DNA from: Multifurca ochricompacta
Lineage: Eukaryota; Basidiomycota; Agaricomycetes; Russulales; Russulaceae
Direction: 5' to 3'
NCBI GenBank assembly: GCA_022496185.1
Contig: WTXG01000091.1
Location: 1 to 64,000 of the forward strand
Length of the DNA: 64,000 bases
Under the pieces are notes generated by a model. That model was not told where the DNA came from and did no database searches. It was given only the letters and a program-made list of their open reading frames with translations. Position numbers and translations under genes: made by a program. Shown one piece after another: positions 8,853-19,870 of the stretch; the first letter of the stretch is position 1, and every line of letters begins with the position of its first letter.

Positions 8853-9285
8853 TGACCGCTCATACTGACTGTTGTATTCCCTTTGTTCATACACAGCCCA
8901 ACTCGTCTTTCACACTTCAAGCTCACAAAAGCTTCAAAATCTTTTCCCACCAGCTTCTTCCTGTGAGCTTTCCTATTTACTGTCTGTGCACCTTAAACCC
9001 CACAGGATGATGCAGTTTACTGCTCATCCTGAACTGTTTGGCTAGCCCCTCGGGGTTCTTGCAAAAGGTGATGAGGGACCCTAAGTGGGTGAAACACCTT
9101 GAGCTCCTTGAGTGCGCACTAGGTACTAGTAACTTCATAGTTGTAGCTGGGTTTTTGTCCCATAGATAGTCTTAGTAGGCCTATAGCCAGAAGCTTGTGG
9201 CTTTAAGTCCAGTTAATGCTTGGCTTGATCCGTAAGCCAGGTTTAGCAACCTGCAGGTAGAGTTTAGGGTCTAGAACAAGGCATG
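8853..9285 (+). other. Copia B untranslated leader, first part
   Basis: No coding capacity. Homologous to the leader of Copia C (25587-26010). It is interrupted by the hAT insert and resumes at 10743. Confidence 0.7.
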
Positions 9286-9754
9286 GGTAGTCATAGGGCC
9301 TAGCACGAGTGCACTCGTGAGTTACCCGGATCTGAACTCGTGGGTATTTCAATTAGATAATCCCATACTCGGATCCGCATGAGTATGTTCCCACGGATCA
9401 CCCGGAGCTGTGAGTCCTATACTCGCACAGATCCAAGTACTCATGGGTATACTCGTAGGTTTACTTGTAAGGTTTGAGGCAGCCAGAGATCTTCATCTTG
9501 CATACACAGAAAGAATATATATATTACTACAATCCCACGAAGTTTCAAGTCAGATCATGCATCCGATCCAAAATAAAACAAGAATCAGTTACAATATCTA
9601 TAGAAATGTGAAAAAACGCGAAAAAACGCGAAAAAAACGCGAAGTGTGGGGCGCGCCGATCGGACCGTGCATTGCCTTCCTATCTAGGAAGGTAGGCTTA
9701 AGAATGCACGCGTCGGCACACGTCGGTACAGAGATGCCAGGATCATGCCTAATT

Positions 9755-10390
9755 GATAAGATCAAAAACGCGTTCACAATTAATTAGATACTTAGGATAT
9801 ACATCTAAGTGATAAGATCAAAAATGTGTTCACAGTTAATTAGATACTTGGGATATACATCTAATACAAGTGATAAGATCAAAATGCGTTCACAATTAAT
9901 TAGATACTTGGGATGTACATCTAAGTGATAAGATCAAAAATGCATTCACATTTAATTAGATACTTAGGATATACATCTAATACAAGTGATAAGATCAAAA
10001 ATGTGTTCACAATTAATTAGATACTTAGGATGTACATCTAAGTGATAAGATCAAAAACACGTTCACAATTAATTAGATACTTAGGATGTACATCTAAGTG
10101 ATAAGATCAAAAATGCGTTCACAATTAATTAGATACTTGGAATATACATCTAAGTGATAAGATCAAAAATGCATTCACAGTTAATTAGATACTTAGGATA
10201 TACATCTAATACAAGTGATAAGATCAAAAATGTGTTCACAATTAATTAGATACTTGGGATGTACATCTAAGTGATAAGATCAAAAATGCGTTCACAATTA
10301 ATTAGATACTAAAGATATACATCTAAGATAATATAAGTGATAAGATCAAAACGCGTTCACAATTAAATAGATACAAGTGATAAAATCAAT
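9755..10390 (+). repeat. Tandem array of about 56-bp units inside hAT element 1
   Basis: About eleven head-to-tail units, each starting GATAAGATCAAAA, then an ACGCGTTCACAATTAATTAG-type core and GATACTTAGGATATACATCT. Most units are 56 bp and some 61 bp with an extra ATACA. The ACGCGT core is kept in the first and last units and altered to ATGTGT, ATGCGT, ATGCAT or ACACGT in the others, mostly by C to T or G to A at CpG. Confidence 0.93.
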
Positions 10391-10433
10391 TCTGCATAAC
10401 ACTATATAATATATTGTGTGTCTTTACTAGTGA

Positions 10434-10507
10434 GGCTGGGTGGCTTAGTGGTTAAAGCACCAGACTGAGCTTGTTCCAGGTCTTAGGTTCAATCCATGTT
10501 TCAGCCA
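10434..10507 (+). ncRNA. tRNA-derived (SINE-like) segment
   Basis: Begins GGCTGGG, which can pair with the closing TTTCAGCC as a 7-bp acceptor stem with two G-U pairs. It has an A-box-like TGGCTTAGTGGTTAAAGC with a perfect D stem (GCTT/AAGC) and a B-box-like GGTTCAATCC. The anticodon and T stems do not pair well, so it is probably not a working tRNA. A T/A-rich tail follows. It may be the head of a tRNA-derived SINE or a captured pol III promoter. Confidence 0.55.
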
Positions 10508-10742
10508 TTTCTGTTCTAGGTTGACGAGCCTAGTAAAAAAATAATTTTATATAATAATATTCCCACAAGTATTCCACGAGTACCCGTGCGGGTACCGGGG
10601 TGCCAAAATCAATACCCGGATCCGTGTGAGTATTTTCCCATGGATCACCCGGATCTGTGAGTATCAATACCCGTGAGTTTTCCCACGGCTCTACTCAAAA
10701 ACTTGCAAGTTACCCGGACTTGTGCTATGCCCTAGGTAGTCA

Positions 10743-11231
10743 CTCCCATGACGCTTGGGCTCGATACAAGTAGGCTGCACTACTATAGTCTTTACATAGT
10801 AGCTAGAAGGTTTTGTCTCTGGGCAGAAGTATTCGCTGCCATATTGTGGAGGTTCGCTCCACCAGAGGAAACCTAATAGTCTACTCAGTCATGGCCCCAA
10901 TCATCTAGGGCTTAATCATGGACTCCACCACCAGCATTAGAGGAAGGGCTATACACCCTTTGTCTCTAATGGAACTTGCAGTTGGCTCCTCCATGACATG
11001 ACTCCCAGTCCTGTTTACACCAGACACTCTGGCTAGTCTACCAGAGCTTATGTCTAGTTACAGGATTGTGCTAGACAGTTTTACTATACCTAGAAAGTTG
11101 CACAAAAAAGGCAGGACCTTCTTAGGTTCTAAAGCATAGTGCCACAGTATGGGGTGGCACTCTTAAGCAAGACCTGGGCACTGGTTCTAACTGCTCCTTG
11201 GAACCAGGAACAACTTTATAACATCTCAAAT
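10743..11231 (+). other. Copia B untranslated leader, second part
   Basis: Continues the leader after the hAT insert up to the gag ATG at 11232. Homologous to 26010-26501 of Copia C and, inverted, to 7745-8260. No coding capacity. Confidence 0.7.
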
Positions 11232-12111
11232 ATGCTGTCTTCAATTGTCTTCCCTCCCTCCTCCAAGATGGAGCGCCTTGATGGCTCCAACTGGCAGGTC
11301 TGGTCTGCCAACTTTAACGCCCTCTTGAGGATGAACGGGCTCAGGAGGCATATTGTTACGCCTTACCCTGACATGCCCCTCCTCCCAGAGGACAAGGAGG
11401 AAAAGGAAAAAATGCAGAAGGAAGTAATTGACCCCATCCTGAGGGAATGGATGGGAGAAGAGGAAATGCTTATTGGGCTCCTCTTTCTTAACGTCACCCA
11501 AGAAGTCTACTCCCAAGTAGCTTCTGATGCCAATTATCCTTCTCTTAGTGAGAAGTATAATAAGTTGGAATGGCTGTATGGCTCTGTAGGTAGCATGGCC
11601 ACATATAATCTGTGGCTTGCCCTGGTGTCCTTCCGTCTTGATGAAGGACAGACATTCAGGACCCAATTACAAAAGGTCCTGGATGCCAGGAGTACCCTTA
11701 GGGAGAATGGGATGGAGGTCAATGACCTCCAGATGAGCTTCATACTGCTGAAAGCTCTCCCAGACTCCTACAGTGCCATTGCTGGTCCATACTAGCCTCT
11801 GGCGATCCAGAGTGACGTCTCCTCAGGACCTTGTGCAGAGGTTCCTAAATGAGGAAAGTCGCCTGGTGGGTCCCTTGGGAAGTGGTAGTGCAGTCCTGTC
11901 TAAGGCTGCACCTGTCAAATCTAAAAAACCTACAAATTTATCACCACTTCCCACTGCTGCCCCTGGTTCACAAGGGGTGGTCTGCTTCTATTGCCAAAAG
12001 CCTGGACACAAGTCCAACGCTTGTGCAAAGAAGAAGAAGGACCTGGAGAATGCCAAAAAGGGCAAGGCAGGGAACAAGAAGAGGGCTGAGGCCCAACATG
12101 TAATACTATAG
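11232..12111 (+). pseudogene. gag: Copia B gag
   Basis: Starts at ATG 11232, because the SSIVFPP beginning is shared with Copia C. The capsid-like region has LDGSNWQVWSANFNALLRMN (about residues 20-39), YNKLEWLYGSVGSMATYNLW (about residues 110-129) and LQMSFILLKALPDSYSAIAG near the frame end at 11795. A frameshift there moves the reading to 11800-12111, which carries the nucleocapsid zinc knuckle CFYCQKPGHKSNAC (CX2CX4HX4C) and a Lys-rich tail ending at the stop at 12111. Gag forms the virus-like particle and binds the element RNA. Confidence 0.88.
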
Positions 12112-13500
12112 CCACCGTAGTTAATGGTAGTGGCAAAATAGAGGAGGTGCATGAAGCACCTGCATTCGCCTTTATGTTCACACCTATAATCTGGATATCA
12201 ATCAGATTATTGGATGCTTGATAGTGGCAACAGCTCATTTCAGTCCAAACCTTGAAGACTTTGACACTATAAAGTCGACAACCCATGAAGTATCACTAGG
12301 TGACAACTCCATAGTCAAAACAAATGGAGTTGGCACTGTGATCATCAGGACTGATCAAGGTTTTGACTTGGAATGAGCAATGTGCTCCACATGCCTGGAG
12401 GACATAAAATACTCTCCGCCAGTGCCCTAGTAGAAAAAGGGGCAACTGTGTTCTTTGATAATAAGAAGGCAACAATAAAATATGGCAATAACATTATAGC
12501 GGAAGCATGGAAGTTTGGCAAATTGTATTGGGTACTAGGCAAACACGTCCTAAGTAGTATCATCTGCATCTGCCTCACTAGAAATCTGGCATCAAAGAAT
12601 GGGCCATATGTCTAAAGAAGCCCTGAAAAGATATGCTCCTGAGGCGTTAAAGGCCTCAAAATTAATAATAGCCAAGTGGAAGACAAGCTGTGTTATGGCT
12701 GTGAAATGGGCAAGTCCCATCGTCTTCCATTTCCCCCATCTTCAAAGCATGCATCAGCCCCCCTTGAGATCCTTCATAGTGATCTTAGGTCCCTTGCAGT
12801 GCAGTTCAATACAAGGGAATCTATACTTTGCCACCTTCTTGGACGACTTTAGCAGATACTGCTTTAATCGTTCCAATGAAGTCTAAAGATCTGTTTACAC
12901 CAGTTTTTAATAAACTGAAGACACTACTTGAAAAAATTTAATCATAAAATCAAGTGTCTTCATACAGATCGTGGTGGCGAGTATGTGAACAAGGCGCTGA
13001 AGGCAATGCTTGAAGATTTGGCATAGAGCATAAACTTACGATGCCGTATAGTCCACAACAGAATGGAAGGGCCGAGAGATTTAATAGAACCATTATGGAA
13101 AAAGGCACTAGCATGCTGCATGATGCTGGCCTGTCTCTTGGTTTTTGGGAGTGTGCTGTTGAGACAGCATGTCATATATATAATAGAACTCCCATCCGTT
13201 CTAATAAGTGGAAAACTCGCTTGAGCTTCTGGTTGGGAACAAACCAGATGTCTCATACTTTAAGGTCTTTGGTTGCAAAGCCTATTATCATGTTCCAGAG
13301 GGCAAGCGGCGTAAATTAGATCCCAAAGCCAGGGAAGCCGTCTTTGTCGGGTATGAGCCCACTTCTAAGGGCTATACACTTTGGGATAGTCGTACCCGGT
13401 CTCTCATCTTTTCACGAGATGTTACATTTGATGAGAGATCCTTCCCATCCCGCTCTGTAAGGACAGCAGAGCAGATAAACCTTAGAGCAACCTAGTGAAG
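12112..13500 (+). pseudogene. pol: Copia B protease and integrase
   Basis: The protease active site is decayed: YWMLDSGNS at about 12205-12235 where intact copies read WMMDSGATTHF. The next recognisable piece is MSNVLHMPGG (12373). The pre-integrase zinc region is split over frames (GHMSKEALKRYAPEALK near 12600). The integrase core has LHTDRGGEYVNK across a frame change near 12960-12990, then MPYSPQQNGRAERFNRTIME (13041), which holds the catalytic Glu. WECAVETACHIYNRTPIRSN and the GYEPTSKGYTLWDS end region follow. At least five frame changes make it non-functional. Confidence 0.85.
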
Positions 13501-14060
13501 GTGGCTCATTTACTTTACCTGGTGGCTCAGTCCAGCACCACCAGCAACTGCTACACATTCCTGAGGCTCCTCAAGATGAGGAAGACCTAGAAGAGGAACA
13601 GGAGGACATAGTACCTCCTCAACACACCCAGCCTACCACACCCACACGTAATGTAGACACCACACACCCTCAGACTATATATCAGACCCTCCATCACAAG
13701 TCATGGAACCATCCTCCCCTCCCAAAAGAACCGGCAATCAGAAATCAGAAAGGATTGCAGGACAGACTTCCTCAACCTAATTTTCAGAGGACAAGTCCAC
13801 GCTCTGAATGACGAGATAGGGCAATCCAAGAAGATTTAGACTTGGATACTGCACGTCCCAATCGGAATTCGTCTGAATCCTCACTTCTACAACGAGGATA
13901 ATGCAGAGTTTGTGCAGGGTTCTTCCAGACTTGGTCAGATGGATCTACTCAATGCTGCAGGATCACCTTATAGGGATCCTCTCACTTTTAAAGAAGCAAT
14001 GGAGTCTGATAATGCCAGTGATGGCTTGAGGCATGTCAATATGAAATTGATGCCTTAGAA
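13501..14060 (+). other. Copia B integrase-RT linker, decayed
   Basis: Corresponds to the acidic and Pro-rich linker between integrase and RT in Copia elements (readings such as EEEQEDIVPPQHTQPTTPT near 13590-13640). Broken by stops. No independent gene. Confidence 0.6.
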
Positions 14061-15510
14061 AAACTTAAAGTGTGGCCTTGAAGACCTTCCTGAAGGTAGA
14101 AAGGCTGTAAAGTCCAAGTGGGTCTTTAAATTGAAAGCAGATGGACGCTTTCGTGCTAGGCTTGTAGCAAAAGGGGTTCACCCAAATAGAGGGGGTGGAC
14201 TTCGATGAAACCTTCTCCCCAGTCGCCAGATTTGAGTCTCTTAGACTGTTATTAGCGTTGGCCGCGCTTGAGGATTGGGAAATCCACCAATGGATGTCAA
14301 ATCGGCATTCCTACATGGCGATCTGGATGAGGAGATTTATATGGAGCAACCTGTTGGTTTGTCGTTGCTGGACAAGAGTCCAAAGTTTGTAGGCTACAGA
14401 AGGCTCTGTATGGCCTCAAACAAGCTTCCCGAGCATGGAACTTGCAATTCCATGCAGTTCTCAATGAACTGAGCTTTACTCGGACGTACTCTGATGCAGG
14501 AGTATATGTGTATCATCACCAAGAGGGGGATGGTTCACTTTTCGTCATTTTATATGTTGATGACATCACTATACTTGGGTCCTCCACTAAGAAGATTCAA
14601 TGGCTGAAGGACTCTCTATCTAGCCGATATGAGATGACCGATCTTGGCGAAATCCAGTCTACCTTGGAGTTAACATCACCAGGGATCGTCCTAACAAGAC
14701 ACTGGATATGACCAGACAGCCTATGTATCTCCATAGTTGAGAGGTTTGGAATGGGGGATTCCAACCCAGTATATACTCCTCTACCCTCTGGCGTGGATGT
14801 TCATTTGGTCAAATTTGAAGACCAGGCATCTACCTCTGATATTAAGAGGTATCAGCAGTTAATGGGGTCTCTGCTTTGGGTGCAGATTGGAAGCAGACCT
14901 GACATTAGTTTTGCTGTTGCACGCCTTAGCCAATTTGCTTCCAACCCTTCCCAGCAGCACATGCGACTAGCAAAGTATGTCTTAGCCTATCTAAATGCTA
15001 CAAAAGACTACAAGTTGCGCTATTCTGGAGGGAATGGTGAAGTTGGCCTTCATGGCTTTGCGGATTCCTCATGGGGAGATCAAGAGGACCGCCACTCCAC
15101 CTCAGGCTATGTCTTTTTCCTTGCTAATGGAGCCATTAGCTGGTGTTCCAGGAAGCAAAGACAGTAGCACAGTCCACCACTGAAGCCGAGTATATGAGCC
15201 TTGCTGAGGCTTCAAATCAGGCAGCGTGGTATAGGACTTTATGCAGGAATTGGGATATGAAGTTAGTTCACCCATACAACTGCATTGTGACAATAAGGGT
15301 GCAGTAGATCTTGCATTAAACCCTGTCACAGGAAGGCGATCAAAGCACATACCAATAAAGTACCATGCCATTAGGGAGTATGTAGAATCACACCAGATAG
15401 ACTTGGTGCGAACTCCCACTGGAGAGATGCTAGCAGATGGCCTTACAAAGTCTCTGCCTAGATCATCTTTTGATCTCATGGTAACTGGATTTGGACTAGT
15501 GCTGGAATGA
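14061..15510 (+). pseudogene. pol: Copia B reverse transcriptase and RNase H
   Basis: RT pieces in shifting frames: [20 protein letters not shown] (about 14115-14175), [20 protein letters not shown] (about 14290-14350), then the catalytic YVDD in LFVILYVDDITILG (about 14540-14580). From 14751 the frame is open over a GSLLWVQIGSRPDISFAVAR block and the RNase H region with GFADSSWGDQEDRHSTSGY. After a frameshift near 15165 the tail runs from 15180 to the stop at 15508-15510 (GEMLADGLTKSLP). The catalytic motifs are still readable but the frame is broken at least four times. Confidence 0.9.
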
Positions 15511-15760
15511 AGGAGCTGGAATCTGGAGACTTTGTCACCAGTTTCACTTTCCCACCATGCCACATGAGCACGTTCTCGACCTCGAGAGTGACGCAAGAGG
15601 TGTGTAGACTTGCATAAGCGAATCTACAACTCGTATGCAAAACTCACAAAGAGTTAGAGAAGTTGGATCTCTGGCTGGTGACATGTTCGTTCAATTGTGA
15701 ACAGCAGTGTGCTCATTTAACTCATTCCACTTAATGATCGATGCCTTCACCATGGAGGGA
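15511..15760 (+). other. Copia B 3' untranslated region and polypurine tract
   Basis: Non-coding. Contains the self-complementary TTCTCGACCTCGAGAG (about 15572-15587) and AATCTACAACTCGTATGCAA, both kept in Copia C near 30865-30930. It ends with CATGGAGGGA directly before the LTR, the likely plus-strand primer tract. Confidence 0.7.
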
Positions 15761-16260
15761 TGTTGACACAGGACGTGTCTGGAGATGCTTCAGGCATCTA
15801 AGGTTCGCTTCAGCTGTAGATTAGATTAGATTAGTTCCGGAGTATCGGACTTTTTATATCTTTATTACATTTCTTTCTCACCTTACTCAGCTGATTAGTG
15901 ATGGACTTAGTAATGCGCAGTAAGCATGTGATATCTCTTTGGCCAATGGCCTTTATCCCTCTCTGTTTATTGTCCGGCACTTGTGGACTTATTCCCAGTG
16001 CGCACAGACCATTTCCCCTGGCCCCATGGGTATATAAGGGTGTCTGTTTCGTCTCTTACACTTCAGAGTTCTTCTAACCTCTGAAGTGTAAGTTCCTTTA
16101 CTTTACTCTCTACTTACCTTTGACTAACTGTATATACTTGTCTTTTCTAGGTCAGTAGTATAGTATATATAGAGTTCTTCTAACCTCTGAAGTACTTGTC
16201 TTTTCTAGCCTCACCGCTACTAACCACAGTCAGTATAACCAGCAGCATGATTGTTTGACA
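15761..16260 (+). repeat. Copia B 3' LTR
   Basis: TGTTGACACAGGACG to GATTGTTTGACA, 500 bp. It matches the 5' LTR closely and shares the GAAT-to-TTTGACA end. Leader block 16065-16087, intron-like 16088-16135 (GTAAGT kept; the terminal AG appears lost, TATAT where the 5' LTR has TATATAG), block 16136-16150, joined copy 16171-16208. Confidence 0.93.
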
Positions 16261-16308
16261 GCTCCCAGACCCAGCTCCTCCTCCTCCCCCACCACCCCCA
16301 GTCATGAT

Positions 16309-16900
16309 TGTAACGCCTGGTGCGGGCGTTCGTCACGACGTGTGATAAGTCACGTAGCAAAACTACGAGTCAAGTGTGCACTGTCTTTCAAGTACACAGA
16401 GTTCAGGTGAGAAGTCAATACCAAGGAGCTAATCCCTCAGTATCAGTGAGCAGAGGAGTGCCAAAAGCACTGAGACAATTCAAGAGTTGGGTCTTAGAGA
16501 TCACCCAGAAGGTAATGCACCAAGTTGATTAAGAAGTCAAGTCTAAGGCATACAGGCTATCTAGGCAGGCCTTATATACGTAATAGAGATCGGAGTCTGA
16601 ATCGGAGTACCGTACTCGGTATATCAACAGAGTCATAATGTAACGAACGGGGAACAGAGTCAGTGTGGGCCAGGTGAGAATATACATAGACGAATCCAGT
16701 ATAGTCACAATTCTGGTGGGAAAATACATAAGAGTCCTTGTGTAAGATATGAGTCAGAGATAAGCACAGCCTGGGTCAAAGATAAGGAACAAATAGGTAC
16801 AATGGAAGTCATAACACGGTCAACAAAGGGGCAAATAGGGCCAAAGGATATGTCATGTGATAGAATAAGAGAACAAGACGACGCAACGGGGTTCATAACA
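16309..16900 (-). mobile_element. Family V solo LTR
   Basis: Bounded by TGTAACGCCTGG (16309) and GGTTCATAACA (16900), the reverse complement of the V LTRs of Gypsy D. Flanked by ATGAT (16304-16308 and 16901-16905), which also rejoins the gag reading PPPPVMMPPNIPP. 592 bp. TATATA promoter on the minus strand near 16572. Confidence 0.92.
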
Positions 16901-17870
16901 ATGATGCCACCAAACATTCCCCCACCTTCAGGACGCCTGTCAGGCATATTGCCTCAAACATTTGCAGGGGATCGTTCACAAAGCAAGAAGTTATGTTGGA
17001 GTTCATGACCTTCAAAAACTTCAACCATGACATTCCCCAAATCATCAACCCCTTCCAGTGTGCCAACCTCTTCTTATCCTTTGATTTGGGGAGAAGCAGT
17101 AGATGACTGGACAATGGAGCAGCTGGAATGGCTGAACGAACAGATTGAGAGTGGGTGCCACACCACTAGCGAAGGTCTTTGGGAAACCATTGCCCAACAA
17201 TTCAAAGATGCGTTCACAGATGGGCAGGCCAAGCAGAAGGCTGCTTGAGAATTAAAGTCCCTAAGGATGGAGAAGGGGGAATTGGACGCCTATGTGGCAA
17301 AATTCAGAAGTCTGGCCAACAGGGCTGGATATGACACGGATGAAGGCAACACTGGACCTCTTCTCCCAAGGATTGCCCAATCCCCTAGTTAAAAACATCA
17401 TCCAATTCCACCACCCTCAGGATTGGGATGGATGGGTAGAGGCTGCTTGACGACAGCAGCAAGATTATCTAGACTTTCAAACATGCTTTGGGGTCGATAC
17501 AAAGAAGGGAAAGACCTGAGATCAGTGGAAGGCCGCTTTCAGAATTAAACCAGCACATACCTCTCAGCGAGATCCAAATGCCATGGATATGTCAGCTGAC
17601 AGAACCCGAGCAAGGGCCACACTTACTGAAGATGAATGACAGATGTTGATGAAGGAAGGATGGTGCTTTTGTTTGTAAAGCACAAGGACATATGTCGAGA
17701 GAATGCCCTAAGAAGGGGGCACAAGTGGCTGAAGCTATGACTGCACCTATCTGCAATAACCCACCCACTGTCAAAAAGAAAACGCCAACGAAAGAAGAAA
17801 AGGTGCAAGAAATATGGCCAATATGATGAAGGAGAGTGAAGAAGTGCGGGCCATTCTGGTAGAAAAGGCA
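16901..17870 (+). pseudogene. gag: Gypsy C gag
   Basis: MPPNIPPPSGRLSGILPQTF follows the V insert. Next comes a FNHDIP..IINPFQ-like segment split by a frameshift (about 17000-17060), then the capsid-type WGEAVDDWTMEQLEWLNEQI (about 17085-17145) and FKDAFTDGQAKQKAA, ended by a stop at 17246-17248. Readings resume in other frames with MEKGELDAYVAKFRSLANRA, LDLFSQGLPNPLVKNIIQFH and QDYLDFQTCFGVDTKKGK (about 17265-17520). The zinc knuckle near 17660-17715 is split by frameshifts. The same order is better kept in Gypsy G. Confidence 0.85.
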
Positions 17871-17884
17871 TTCTCCAAAAAGGA

Positions 17885-19435
17885 TTTTTGATTGGCTCTA
17901 CCCATTGGCCTGGGCACGAGCACTACATGTAACCTCTGTGTATACTAGTCGCTTCAAATCTTTGAAAATACCAGTACATTTCAAAACTACACAGAAGATG
18001 GCCAATCGTGATATCCTGATAGACTCAGGAGCTACCAATAATTTTATCAGTCCACACATGGCAAGGACCATGGGATTGGGAATGCTAGCACTTCCCCAGG
18101 AAAAGAATATCTGGAATATTGATGGAACCGCCAACTGAGCTGGAAAGATCACGCATTACACTGACCTTAATGTCCAAGTAGGAGAATGGACAAAAGTCAT
18201 CCGTTTCCTAGTCACCAACTTAGGAGATGAGGACCTAATCTTAGGATATCCATGGCTTGCTGCTTTCGAACCAAAAGTTAACTGGAGCAACGCAACTATG
18301 GATAAAGAGTTCTACCCTGTGCTAATCACCTCCATGGGTATGATTATGTGGCTCAACACTTGGCAGTACACAGAGCCAAGGAAGAAAGCAAGGACCTGGG
18401 TTACTGCTTCACTACCAAGGTGTCAGAGCTCGCCAGAAAGCAATGGAAGGACATGCAGAAAGGACCTTTGAGGAAGTAGTGCTGGAAGCATACCACTGAC
18501 ATTGGAAGGTATTTTCAGAGGAGGAATCACAATGCTTCCACCTGCATGGCCATGGGACCACACCATTGACTTTACACCTGACACCCCGTCAGCAATCGAT
18601 TGCAAAATCTACCCATTATCTCAGGCAGAACAGACAGCGCTCATGGCATTCCTTGAAGAACACCTGGCAAAAGGGTACATTTGGCCATCAAAGTCCCCAT
18701 ATGCATCACCCTTCTTCTTCATCAAGAAAAAGGACAGCAAACTTTGACCTGTTCAGGATTACTGGCACATAAATGCCCATACCGTAAAACACCTACCCCC
18801 TGCCACTTATATCGGAACTTATTGATACCATGTGAGACAAATCCCTGTTTTCTAAGATGGACGTCCGTTGGGGCTATAACAATGTCAGGATCAGAGAAGG
18901 TGATCAGTGTAAAGCAGCATTCAAGACCAACCAGGGGCTGTTTGAGCCAAACGTCATGTTCTTTGGCCTCACCAACTTGCCCACCACTTTCCAGTCTATG
19001 ATGAACCATATATTTTGCAATCTCATTCTCACAGGTGAAGTGGTGGTATACATGGATGATATATTGGTAGCCACTGCAAATGACCTGGTCCACCACTGAG
19101 AACGAGTTCACCAGGTATTGGATATCCTGCATGAGCATGACCTCTATCTCAAACTGGCCAAATGCTCGTTCGAGCAGCAAAGTGTAGAGTACCTGGGAGT
19201 CATTCTGGAAGGAGGACACATACGAATGGACCCAGTAAAGGTGCATGGTATTCGGGAATGGCCCGTTACTGACATGTGTCAAGGATGTGCGATCCTTCAT
19301 AGGATTCTGCAACTTCTACTGACGATTTGTGCAAGGGTTCTCAGGGATTGCCCAACCACTGAATGGACTACTAAAGAAGGATGTACCTTGGCACTGGGGA
19401 GTTGAACAAAAACAGGCCTTTGAATGAATTCGGGA
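17885..19435 (+). pseudogene. pol: Gypsy C protease and reverse transcriptase
   Basis: The protease has RDILIDSGATNNFISPHMAR (about 18007-18066), with the DSGAT active site intact. The RT region starts with [20 protein letters not shown] and [17 protein letters not shown] (18570-18747, then a stop). The fingers-palm part [36 protein letters not shown] and catalytic [11 protein letters not shown] lies at 18857-19099. The thumb region DLYLKLAKCSFEQQSVEYLG is at 19118-19260. It is interrupted by stops at 18747 and 19099 and frameshifts near 18780 and 19265. Confidence 0.9.
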
Positions 19436-19870
19436 CATCATTGGATCGGAACCTGTCCTCCTACAACCCGACTTAGGACAGCCCTTTGAACTTGAAGTCA
19501 ATGCATCTCACTTTGCCAATGGGGCCGTATTAAACCAAAGGGACACAAGGGGGCTGCTTCACCCAGTTGCTTTCTACTCCAAGACCTTCTCGCCAGCTGA
19601 ACAGAACTATGATATTTGGGATAGGGAATTGCTTGCCATTGTAAAAGCACTATGACACTGGCGACCATATTTAGCAGGAACCCCTCATAAAACCATCATT
19701 CACACTGATCACTCCAACCTTTTGTATTAAAAAACCCCACAAGATTAGTCAATGGGTAGCCTGCGAAGTCCTGGAGCTGGAGGAATACAACTTTGTACTG
19801 AAGCATATTGCAGGAAGTTGTAATGCACACACAGACGCCCTGTCACGATGATCTGATCTGAGCAATGGAG
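19436..19870 (+). pseudogene. pol: Gypsy C RNase H
   Basis: Readable segments [35 protein letters not shown] (about 19560-19620), [11 protein letters not shown] and a THKTIIHTDHSNLL equivalent (about 19685-19730). They match the RNase H part of the other Gypsy copies. In-frame stops at about 19654 and 19727, and frame slips, disable it. Confidence 0.85.

Larger units (their letters stand above)
9294..10734. mobile_element. Non-autonomous hAT-like element 1
   Basis: An 8-bp duplication GGTAGTCA at 9286-9293 and 10735-10742 is the hallmark of hAT insertion. Imperfect terminal inverted repeats: TAGGGCCTAGCACGAGT on the left, TAGGGCATAGCACAAGT at the right end read inward. Subterminal regions repeat CCCGGATC-type motifs (9325-9420 and 10575-10720). 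It has no transposase frame. The interior holds a tandem array (9755-10390) and a tRNA-like segment (10434-10507). Confidence 0.9.
8326..16260 (+). mobile_element. Copia B, full-length but decayed, with hAT insert
   Basis: LTRs at 8326-8840 and 15761-16260, PBS at 8841, gag at 11232, pol to 15510 and a purine-rich tract CATGGAGGGA directly before the 3' LTR. Without the 1.44 kb hAT insert it is about 6.5 kb. The bases flanking it differ (GCCTC before, GCTCC after) and the flanks belong to different elements (Copia A, Gypsy C), so at least one side has been rearranged since insertion. gag and pol are broken by several frameshifts. Confidence 0.9.

Noticed and set aside
9612..9650. Replication origin from the GAAAAAACGC repeats
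   Set aside because: Three short repeats inside a hAT element. No basis beyond A/T richness.
9410..9787. 125-codon frame in hAT element 1
   Set aside because: It runs from the subterminal repeats into the tandem array, has no hAT transposase motif and low complexity. Taken as chance.
9755..10390. CRISPR-like array
   Set aside because: The units are contiguous tandem repeats without unique spacers, in a fungal transposon.
10434..10507. Functional tRNA gene
   Set aside because: Acceptor and D stems pair, but anticodon and T stems do not. Kept only as a tRNA-derived segment.
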